Shown one piece after another: positions 1 through 5,528 of a stretch of DNA of 8,337 nt (its first letter is position 1; each line of letters opens with the position of its first letter). The stretch covers positions 1 through 8,337 of the forward strand of contig UQZC01000059.1 in assembly GCA_900545505.1 (NCBI GenBank), given 5' to 3'. This DNA comes from an uncultured Collinsella sp. (GTDB lineage: Bacteria > Actinomycetota > Coriobacteriia > Coriobacteriales > Coriobacteriaceae). The position numbers were made by a program, and so were the translations under genes. The notes beneath the pieces are model-generated. The model saw only the letters and a program-made list of their open reading frames with translations. It was not told the DNA's origin and ran no database searches.

Positions 1-17
1 GCAGGGACGGGAGCGGC

Positions 18-23
18 TATACT
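18..23 (+). promoter_or_regulatory. Probable -10 box upstream of purE
   Basis: TATACT matches the -10 consensus TATAAT at five of six bases and lies 63 bases before the purE ATG. The matching -35 would fall outside the window, so it cannot be checked. A small dyad, ACTAC (21-25) and GTAGT (31-35), overlaps the 3' end of the box and the expected transcription start. A perfect 10-base palindrome, GCGGATCCGC (44-53), lies in the leader. Either could be an operator, but nothing shows which protein would bind. Confidence 0.4.
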
Positions 24-86
24 ACTCTCAGTAGTTAAGGGTCGCGGATCCGCCGCGTCACCGCTCTCAACAGGAGGTCTTTGTTT

Positions 87-551
87 ATGGCAGATCAAAA
101 GCCGGTTGTCGGGATCATCATGGGTTCCAAGTCCGATCTGGGCGTTATGGAAGGCTGCACCGCCGAGCTCGAGGCGCTGGGCGTGCCCTATGAGCTCGTC
201 ATTGCGAGCGCACACCGCACGCCGGCGAAGGTCCACGAGTGGGCTTCGACTGCTGCCGATCGCGGTATCAAAGTGATTATCGCCGCCGCCGGCAAGGCCG
301 CTCACCTGGGTGGTGTCGTGGCTGCCTTTACGCCGCTGCCGGTCATCGGCGTGCCTATGAAGACGAGTGACCTGGGCGGTATGGATTCGCTGCTGTCGAT
401 GGTGCAGATGCCTTCGGGCGTGCCCGTGGCCTGCGTTGCCATCAACGGCGCCAAGAACGCCGCCATCTACGCCACGCAGATTCTAGGCGCTTGCGACCCC
501 GAGTACCGCAAGGTTATCGAGAAGATGAAGCAGGAGATGGCCGACGCCTAG
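87..551 (+). CDS. purE: PurE, N5-carboxyaminoimidazole ribonucleotide mutase (class I type)
   Basis: This 154-residue protein is the usual length for a single-domain PurE. The enzyme moves the carboxylate of N5-CAIR to carbon 4 to give CAIR in cytosolic de novo purine synthesis. Visible signatures are the phosphate-binding GSKSD loop (residues 13-17), SAHRTP with the catalytic-type His43, AAGKAAHLGG with His73, and the conserved block DSLLSMVQMPSGVPVA (100-115). The AAHL motif is that of class I PurE, which normally works with PurK. Many homologues have AAHLPG, so the Gly after AAHL is a small variation. The ATG at 87 is chosen because AGGAGG (72-77) sits 9 bases before it. The in-frame TTG at 81 would be only 3 bases away. 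The sortase gene starts 35 bases downstream with no terminator between them. Identification is firm; the class assignment is an inference from motifs. Confidence 0.96.
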   Translation: MADQKPVVGIIMGSKSDLGVMEGCTAELEALGVPYELVIASAHRTPAKVHEWASTAADRGIKVIIAAAGKAAHLGGVVAAFTPLPVIGVPMKTSDLGGMDSLLSMVQMPSGVPVACVAINGAKNAAIYATQILGACDPEYRKVIEKMKQEMADA

Positions 552-586
552 GCGTTCTGCCGTTTCACCGCAGTATAAGGAGAGCC

Positions 587-1585
587 ATGTCCGACTATCA
601 GGGAAAACGATTCAAGGCTTCTCAGATTCCCGATCCATCGAAGCCGGGTGCTGCCCATGCGGCGCAGCAGGGTCGGGCATCCTCTCCTCAGCAGCCGCGC
701 GCGCCGCGCCCCGTGACACCGGCGACGCATCGTCGACAGGACGCGCCAGCCGCATATCGACCTTCATCTTATAGCAACGCTAAGAAGCCGCCCCGGTCTT
801 CATCGCATGCCGCGCCGTCGGATTACACCGAGCCGCCGCGCAAAAAGCGCCGCTCCATTATTCCCATTCTGCTCATCATCATCGGTATCGGTCTGATTGT
901 CGCCGCCGCCGCTATCTTTATTAATGCTCAGATTGGCTATAAGCAGGCGAGCGAGTCGTATCAGAAAATCGAGAAGCAATATGTAAGCGATAAGGACGCC
1001 AGCGGCGTGCCGATTATCGACTTCGATGCGCTTGCTCAGACAAACCCCGAGATTGTGGGTTGGATTTACGCGCCGGGAACCAACATCAACTATCCCGTGG
1101 TGCAGTCCAATAACAACTCCAAATACCTCAACACGCTGTTTGACGGTACGTCCAATGCATCGGGTGCGATTTTCTTGGACAGTGACGATACCGCGCCGGG
1201 AATGGTTGACCAGCAGACCACGATCTACGGCCACCACATGAACGACGGATCGATGTTCAATGTGATCTCGGATACGACCGATCAGGCGACGTTCGACAGC
1301 ATAGAGTACGTGTATTACATCACGCGCGACGCCACCTATAAACTGCGACCACTGGCGACCAAAGTTGTCGAGGACACGTATGCCAAGGCGCGCACGCCCA
1401 ATTTTGAGGGCGACGACGGGCTCAAGAACTACCTGTCCGAGATGCTCGACGGTGCCTCTGCCGTGGCGAGCGATGCCATCGATCGTGCCGCTTCGGCAAC
1501 CAAGGTGGCAACGCTTGTGACCTGTCGTTCGTTATCGCTGAGCAACACGCGTGCCGTCATGGTGCTCACGCCGGTCGAGGAATAA
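587..1585 (+). CDS. Class B sortase (membrane-anchored transpeptidase)
   Basis: This 332-residue protein is predicted to be a sortase that attaches surface proteins to the cell wall. Residues 1-84 form a Pro/Ala/Ser/Arg-rich, probably disordered cytoplasmic tail. A basic cluster RKKRR (85-89) and one transmembrane helix (about 91-112) follow, so the catalytic domain lies outside. The catalytic domain begins near IDFDALAQTNPEIVGWI, typical of class B. It carries the sortase triad as His216 in IYGHHM, Cys313 in TLVTC, and Arg322 in NTRAVMV. Class B sortases often have TLSTC, so TLVTC is a mild variant. The ATG at 587 is preceded by AAGGAG (577-582) with a 4-base gap. The frame stays open upstream to 491, but that part overlaps purE. 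No substrate protein with a sorting signal is visible in the window, so the target motif is unknown. The subclass is inferred from motifs only. Confidence 0.93.
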   Translation: MSDYQGKRFKASQIPDPSKPGAAHAAQQGRASSPQQPRAPRPVTPATHRRQDAPAAYRPSSYSNAKKPPRSSSHAAPSDYTEPPRKKRRSIIPILLIIIGIGLIVAAAAIFINAQIGYKQASESYQKIEKQYVSDKDASGVPIIDFDALAQTNPEIVGWIYAPGTNINYPVVQSNNNSKYLNTLFDGTSNASGAIFLDSDDTAPGMVDQQTTIYGHHMNDGSMFNVISDTTDQATFDSIEYVYYITRDATYKLRPLATKVVEDTYAKARTPNFEGDDGLKNYLSEMLDGASAVASDAIDRAASATKVATLVTCRSLSLSNTRAVMVLTPVEE

Positions 1586-1600
1586 GTTGTTCGAGAGTAG

Positions 1601-1631
1601 CTAAAAAAGCCCCGTTCCAAATTGGCTACTC
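1601..1631. repeat. Hairpin / apparent half-terminator after the sortase gene
   Basis: Just after the sortase stop lies CTAAAAAAGCCCCGTTCC (1601-1618), followed by AAATTGG. A-tract plus GCCCCGTTCC looks like the left arm of a bidirectional terminator whose right arm (GGAACGGGGC plus a T-tract) should follow the AAATT loop. Here the sequence instead continues GGCTACTCG. A different weak stem does exist: GAGTAGC (1595-1601) with GCTACTC (1625-1631), loop 23 bases, no T-tract after it. I therefore do not call a working plus-strand terminator, and transcription may read through to the next gene. Confidence 0.35.
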
Positions 1632-1649
1632 GATGACGGTAAGGGAGAA

Positions 1650-2069
1650 ATGATGCTTGAGAATGGCAAAACGATGCCTTCGGTTGATGCTTGGCTGCGC
1701 GAGGCCAAGGCCGATTCGTCGGCACCTGCGTGCGGTATGTATCTGACACATAACGGTGTGGTGCGCGCGACGCCCAAGTCCGAGGTCCGCGGGATCGAAA
1801 CCGATGGCGTAGCTCCCGGGCGCAGGGTGGGCGGCATGGTGTTCGGCTTCGATGCTCAGAAAGTGCAGGCTGCTATCGAGGCCACGCGCGCGATGCCGGG
1901 TATCGGCTATGTGCGCGTGTGGCTGGCAAGCGGCGAGCTTGCCGTAGGTGACGACATCATGCTCGTGCTCATTGGCGGGGACATTCGCCCGCATGTGGTC
2001 GATGCGCTGCAGTCGCTCGTCGGCACCATCAAGAACGAGTGCGTGAGCGAGGTCGAGCGCGAGGTGTAA
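1650..2069 (+). CDS. MoaE-like protein (molybdopterin synthase large-subunit family), function uncertain
   Basis: This 139-residue protein resembles the MoaE fold, the large subunit of molybdopterin synthase. Together with MoaD, MoaE adds dithiolene sulfurs to precursor Z. The alignable pattern is a strand with THNGVVR (33-39), a helix KVQAAIEATRAMPG (71-84), then RVWLASGELAVGDD (89-102), LVLIGGDIRPHVVDAL (105-120) and a final helix ending in TIK (126-128). GEL-x-x-GD matches the MoaE core. The His-Arg pair normally just before GEL is absent (Ala93-Ser94 here). Only one of the two lysines expected at the C-terminal active site is visible (Lys128). It is also shorter than the roughly 150 residues of E. 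coli MoaE. Two tandem ATGs (1650 and 1653) can start it: AAGGGAG (1641-1647) leaves 2 or 5 bases, so 1653 fits the ribosome site slightly better. No moaD or other cofactor gene is nearby. A diverged, perhaps non-catalytic MoaE relative is the most likely reading. Confidence 0.65.
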   Translation: MMLENGKTMPSVDAWLREAKADSSAPACGMYLTHNGVVRATPKSEVRGIETDGVAPGRRVGGMVFGFDAQKVQAAIEATRAMPGIGYVRVWLASGELAVGDDIMLVLIGGDIRPHVVDALQSLVGTIKNECVSEVEREV

Positions 2070-2102
2070 GGCCTCGTCGGCAATCCGAGTCTGTCTATAG
2101 CG

Positions 2103-2143
2103 AAAGCCCGCCGGCAGTTCATGTAGATCTGCCAGCGGGCTTT
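2103..2143. terminator. Bidirectional hairpin terminator between convergent genes
   Basis: AAAGCCCGC (2103-2111) and GGCAG (2113-2117) pair with CTGCC (2129-2133) and GCGGGCTTT (2135-2143). This gives a 14-pair stem with one C/A mismatch and an 11-base loop. It lies 33 bases after the MoaE-like stop and about 32 bases beyond the end of the convergent minus-strand gene, where a shared terminator is expected. The T-run on each strand is only three bases, so efficiency is uncertain. Confidence 0.8.
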
Positions 2144-2175
2144 GATGTGTTGGAGCTATTTTGCTCTGGCGTTTG

Positions 2176-3405
2176 CTACACGCGTGTGGCGTCCTTGGGG
2201 CTCATGGTCATACTCTGAAAACGGTTCTCCATATATTCGTTATCGAAATGCTTGTCATAGAACTGTGCGACGGGAATATTTCGAACGGTTCCGTTGACGC
2301 GCTGATACCAATAGTCGAGCGATTGCAACGTCATGACGCCGTCGATCAACATGACGGCGGTCAGGATGACGGTAGCAGAGTAGCGGCGTTTCCATGGAAT
2401 CATATTGATGAGCTTAAGCAGGCGCGGCAGCAAGACCTTGATCCAGATGAGGCCACCCAGGCCCCACATGCAGGCAAACGGCGTGCATGTGCGTCCCCCG
2501 GTCAATACCGCGATGGGATCGGGCATGCCGAATAGCCTAATGTGTGAATAGCTCCACGACACCACGCCAAATGAGGTCTGCATAAACCAGCCTACAAACA
2601 CCTCGAAAGCGCCGCCGATCAGGGCACTTACCAGGAAAATGATCAGAGGATTCTTTTTATAGAAGCGGTTGAGCGCCATGGTCATGAGCACCGCGCCAAA
2701 TCCGTAGATGGGGCTAAAGGGGCCAAATAGCATACCGGCACGGTCCTGATAGACGCCGGGATCGACGACGACCATATACCAGACTTCCTCGAGAATGAGA
2801 CCTAACACGCTGCAGACGAAGAATACCCAGAACAGGTTGAAGTAGTTGAGCTTGATGTAGCCCTCGCCGGTTTCGTCGCGGCCGAGCATCCCCTCGGCGG
2901 CGGCATCGCGGTCGAGCATCTCTTGCAGACGGCGCTGCAGTTCGCGCTCCTGGCGTAGCGTGGGGTCGACGGTGGCCGACAGCGCAATGAGGATGACAAG
3001 CTGGACGGCGGGGCGCAGCAGGAAGGGTCCGATGCCCTGGAGCATCACGTCAACTAAAAGCTCCACGACGGTAAATGCGATGAGGACGTAAGACAGGCGG
3101 GCGGCATTGCGCCGCTGGTCCTTGATGAGGTCCAGGCCAAAGACGATCAAGATGATCGCGCTTGCCGCCGAGAGCATAATGCCGGCGACGATAAGGCCAA
3201 CCGCGACCAGGGTGTTATCACCGAGCTTAGCGGCGACGTTGCCGTTAATGAGTGCGGTGATGACCTGCCACATAAAGACGGCGACTGACGGGAGCGTGCC
3301 CACGCCAGATAGGGTGCACAGGACTGCGTAGACCTTGATGATAAGGGGGATCTTCTTGGCCTCCGTGGTGCTGGGGACACTGGGGTCGAGTTGATTTCGA
3401 TCCAT
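2176..3405 (-). CDS. Polytopic membrane protein, CmpB / putative ABC transporter type IV family
   Basis: This 409-residue membrane protein has two parts. Residues 20-145 contain about four hydrophobic segments (roughly 21-45, 65-92, 103-122, 127-145). A charged linker rich in Arg, Glu and Asp (148-182) follows. Residues 186-370 carry the conserved domain: FWVFFVCSVLGLILEEVWY (Glu206, Glu207), LFGPFSPIYGFGA (226-238), GGAFEVFVGWFMQ (Glu268), WSYS (284-287), GRTCTPF (304-310) and WGLGGL (314-319). These motifs fit the family often annotated 'putative ABC transporter permease'. I know of no firm biochemical role, and no ATPase gene is adjacent. The C-terminal tail from about 365 is polar. The ATG at 3405 has AAAGG on the minus strand 6-7 bases before it. 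It is transcribed away from purF and converges on the MoaE-like gene. Family assignment is good; function is unknown. Confidence 0.82.
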   Translation of the reverse strand: MDRNQLDPSVPSTTEAKKIPLIIKVYAVLCTLSGVGTLPSVAVFMWQVITALINGNVAAKLGDNTLVAVGLIVAGIMLSAASAIILIVFGLDLIKDQRRNAARLSYVLIAFTVVELLVDVMLQGIGPFLLRPAVQLVILIALSATVDPTLRQERELQRRLQEMLDRDAAAEGMLGRDETGEGYIKLNYFNLFWVFFVCSVLGLILEEVWYMVVVDPGVYQDRAGMLFGPFSPIYGFGAVLMTMALNRFYKKNPLIIFLVSALIGGAFEVFVGWFMQTSFGVVSWSYSHIRLFGMPDPIAVLTGGRTCTPFACMWGLGGLIWIKVLLPRLLKLINMIPWKRRYSATVILTAVMLIDGVMTLQSLDYWYQRVNGTVRNIPVAQFYDKHFDNEYMENRFQSMTMSPKDATRV

Positions 3406-3421
3406 ACGCTACCTTTCTCGT

Positions 3422-3439
3422 CTTGTAGTAGCCTACAAG
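3422..3439. repeat. Perfect inverted repeat in the leader of the minus-strand membrane-protein gene
   Basis: CTTGTAG (3422-3428) and CTACAAG (3433-3439) are exact reverse complements separated by TAGC. The element starts 16 bases upstream of the ATG at 3405 and just upstream of its ribosome site. It could be an operator or a 5' leader hairpin. A second, shorter dyad, GGACG-AA-CGTCC (3467-3478), lies 27 bases further upstream. There is no T-run after either, so neither looks like a terminator. Confidence 0.5.
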
Positions 3440-3654
3440 GATACGCCGACGACCAGCTAAAAGACAGGACGAACGTCCCAATTGCAACAATGTAGCCCCT
3501 AGCGCGGGCGAGACACGGCGCACGGGAAGTCTTCGAGGCCGTTGCCCCTGAGAGTGGACTACCCAATAAAATGTTTGGTCGCAAAACGGATAATAAGCTC
3601 GGTGGGCTTTTAAAAAGCGCTGCTCATGCGCGGGGGAGCGCGTCGCGCCGTGCG

Positions 3655-3660
3655 TATAAT
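3655..3660 (+). promoter_or_regulatory. -10 box of the purF promoter
   Basis: TATAAT is a perfect -10 consensus 41 bases before the purF ATG. It implies a start near 3667 and a leader of about 35 bases. No TTGACA-like -35 is visible at 16-18 bases upstream, where the sequence is G-rich. The promoter may therefore need an activator or rely on features other than a -35. Confidence 0.55.
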
Positions 3661-3701
3661 AAGGCGGGTAACGCCAAAATACGAGGCTCTGAGGGGATGC
3701 C

Positions 3702-5372
3702 ATGTCTCAAGAAACCATCCGCGCGGCCGAGCGTGCCGCGGGACAGGTGAACGCCATGTCGACGTATGATCCGGACTCTGACCAGCTGCATGAGGAATGC
3801 GGCGTTTTTGGTGTCTGGGCGCCCGATCGCGACGTGGCTCGACTGACGTACTTTGGCCTGCGTGCACTGCAGCATCGCGGCCAAGAATCGGCGGGAATCG
3901 CCGTTGGTGACGGCGGTACGGTTATGGTCCGCAAGGATCTGGGCCTGCTCGACCGCGTGTTCTCCAATGCCGACTTGTCGACGCTCTCCGGTCAGCTGGC
4001 CGTGGGTCATGTGCGCTACGGCACCGCCGGCGCCAAGAGCTGGGAAGCCTCTCAGCCGCACCTCTCTACCATCAATAGCGTCATTATCGCGCTCGCGCAC
4101 AACGGCACCCTCGTCAACACCGACGAGCTGCGTCGCCAGCTGATCGAGCTGGGCGTACCGTTCCTCTCCAACTCGGATTCCGAGGTCGCGACCAAACTCA
4201 TCGGCTACTTTACTCAGCGTACTGGCCATCTGCGCGAGGGCATTCGCAAGACCATGGAGCTCGTGCGCGGCGGCTACGCCATGACGCTCATCAACGAGCA
4301 GGCGCTCTACGCATTCCGCGATCCGCACGGCATTCGCCCGCTCGTGCTGGGCAAGCTGGTGGATGAGGGCCTGGACCAGGCCGATGCCGCATCCGTTTCG
4401 CAGCTGCCGTCGCAGGACGGCGCCGCGACGGTCGACGCCACCACCCATGTCACGCGCGCCGGCGGCTGGGTCGTTGCCTCCGAGACCTGCGCGCTCGATA
4501 TCGTGGGCGCCGAGTACGTCCGCGACGTCCGTCCCGGTGAGATTTTGCGCATCAGCGCCGAGGGCCTTGTGTCCGAGCAGGGCGTGCCTGCCGCCGAAGA
4601 GCCTGCTAACTGCATTTTTGAGCAGGTCTACTTTGCTCGCCCCGATTCCATCATGAACGGCAAGAGCGTCTACGCCTGCCGTTATGACATGGGTCGTCAG
4701 CTGGCACATGAGGAGCCCGTCGAGGCCGACCTGGTCATCGGCGTGCCCGACTCCGGCCTGCCGCCCGCGGAGGGCTATTCGCACGAGAGCGGCATTCCCT
4801 TTGGCGAGGGCCTCATCAAGAACCGCTACGTGGGCCGTACGTTTATCGAGCCTACGCAGGAGTTGCGCGCCATGGGCGTGCGCATGAAGCTCAACCCGCT
4901 GCGCGACAACATCGAGGGCAAGCGCCTGGTCGTCATCGACGACTCCATCGTGCGTGGCACCACCATGGTGCAGCTCGTCAAGATGCTGCGCAACGCTGGC
5001 GCCAAGGAGATTCATATCCGCATCAACTCGCCCGAGGTCATCTGGCCGTGCTTCTACGGTATCGATACCGACGTACAGTCGCAGCTTATCAGCGCCAACA
5101 AGACGGTCGACGAGATTTGCGAGTATATCGGCGCCGATTCGCTGGCCTTCCTTTCGGTCGAGGGCCTGCTGAAGGTCATGCCCAAGGGCGGTTACTGCGA
5201 TGCGTGCTTTACCGGCCGCTACCCCGTGGCGATTCCCGAGAGCTTTGGCCGCGACAAGTTTATGGAGGGCTTTAAGCCCCGCAACCTGGATAAGCCGCTG
5301 CACTTTGACGACGACGCCGTGGTCGAGAAATACGACGACCGCAGCTGGGAAGAGAAGCACGGCGAGGCCTAA
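3702..5372 (+). CDS. purF: PurF, amidophosphoribosyltransferase
   Basis: PurF carries out the first committed step of purine synthesis, making 5-phosphoribosylamine from PRPP and glutamine. The N-terminal Ntn glutaminase domain shows Cys33 in HEECGVFG (the nucleophile once the propeptide is removed), LQHRGQESAGIA (56-67), GHVRYGTAG (102-110) and LAHNGTLVN (131-139). The PRTase domain shows GVPDSGLPPA (347-356) and the PRPP loop VVIDDSIVRGTT (410-421). Cys304, Cys450, Cys499 and Cys502 match the iron-sulfur ligands of the Bacillus-type enzyme. At 556 residues it is longer than the roughly 475 of B. subtilis. The extra length comes from a long propeptide, an insertion at about 221-254 rich in Ala, Asp and Ser, and a charged tail after about 515. 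GAGGGG (3691-3696) supports the ATG at 3702. A second in-frame ATG at 3756, with AGGTGA (3745-3750) before it, would leave a 14-residue propeptide and cannot be excluded. Confidence 0.97.
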   Translation: MSQETIRAAERAAGQVNAMSTYDPDSDQLHEECGVFGVWAPDRDVARLTYFGLRALQHRGQESAGIAVGDGGTVMVRKDLGLLDRVFSNADLSTLSGQLAVGHVRYGTAGAKSWEASQPHLSTINSVIIALAHNGTLVNTDELRRQLIELGVPFLSNSDSEVATKLIGYFTQRTGHLREGIRKTMELVRGGYAMTLINEQALYAFRDPHGIRPLVLGKLVDEGLDQADAASVSQLPSQDGAATVDATTHVTRAGGWVVASETCALDIVGAEYVRDVRPGEILRISAEGLVSEQGVPAAEEPANCIFEQVYFARPDSIMNGKSVYACRYDMGRQLAHEEPVEADLVIGVPDSGLPPAEGYSHESGIPFGEGLIKNRYVGRTFIEPTQELRAMGVRMKLNPLRDNIEGKRLVVIDDSIVRGTTMVQLVKMLRNAGAKEIHIRINSPEVIWPCFYGIDTDVQSQLISANKTVDEICEYIGADSLAFLSVEGLLKVMPKGGYCDACFTGRYPVAIPESFGRDKFMEGFKPRNLDKPLHFDDDAVVEKYDDRSWEEKHGEA

Positions 5373-5416
5373 AACCTGCCATGTAGGGACAGGTTCATTT
5401 TGGTAGGTTTTACCTG
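5371..5416. repeat. Palindromic element after purF with a GGGACAG motif
   Basis: Starting at the purF stop codon, AAAACCTGCCA (5371-5381) pairs with TGGTAGGTTTT (5401-5411) over 11 positions with one G/T wobble. Inside it is GGGACAGGTTCATTTTGGT (5386-5404). Competing stems are possible: AACCTG (5373-5378) with CAGGTT (5390-5395), and CAGGT (5390-5394) with ACCTG (5412-5416). Four bases of T lie in the outer stem but no long T-tract follows. It may act as a weak terminator or attenuator inside the pur operon, or be a dispersed palindromic repeat. The shared motif with 8006-8034 favours the repeat reading. Confidence 0.5.
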
Positions 5417-5433
5417 CTGTTTTGTTGATATGA

Positions 5434-5460
5434 CGGCGCGTGCTGTTATGGCGCGCGCCG
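5434..5460. repeat. GC-rich hairpin in the purF-purM gap
   Basis: CGGCGCGTGC (5434-5443) pairs with GCGCGCGCCG (5451-5460), ten pairs with one G/T wobble, around the loop TGTTATG. The following bases are AAATGAAC, with no T-tract, so it is not a standard terminator. It may stabilise the upstream purF message or reduce read-through into purM. No clear purM promoter is visible in the rest of the 156-base gap. Confidence 0.5.
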
Positions 5461-5528
5461 AAATGAACGCAACTATGAGCACCGTTTGGCGCCCGCGCGG
5501 CGGACGGTAGTGGGAGAGGAAGGCTCAG

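Larger units (their letters stand above)
3406..3701. promoter_or_regulatory. Divergent intergenic region between the membrane-protein gene and purF
   Basis: These 296 bases hold the start regions of two divergent genes and no credible coding sequence. Besides the two dyads near the minus-strand gene, there is an AT-rich patch with GATAAT (3589-3594). The imperfect palindrome GCTTTT-A-AAAAGC also lies here, just upstream of purF. I looked for a purine riboswitch and saw no such fold. The likely purF transcript leader (from about 3667) is too short to hold one. Control by a DNA-binding repressor is possible but not shown. Confidence 0.5.

Noticed and set aside
491..586. Possible N-terminal extension of the sortase into purE
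   Set aside because: The frame is open, but the extension overlaps purE coding sequence and has no good ribosome site. The ATG at 587 has AAGGAG just before it.
2161..2535. A 124-codon plus-strand open frame antisense to the membrane protein gene
   Set aside because: It overlaps the 3' end of the well-supported CmpB-like gene and shows no ribosome site or recognisable domain.
3406..3701. Purine or other riboswitch ahead of purF
   Set aside because: The TATAAT box leaves a leader of only about 35 bases, and no conserved riboswitch core could be recognised upstream.
5463..5510. A 15-codon open frame upstream of purM that could be a leader peptide
   Set aside because: It has no ribosome binding site and starts right after a GC-rich hairpin. 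It holds no run of regulatory codons, so chance is the better explanation.
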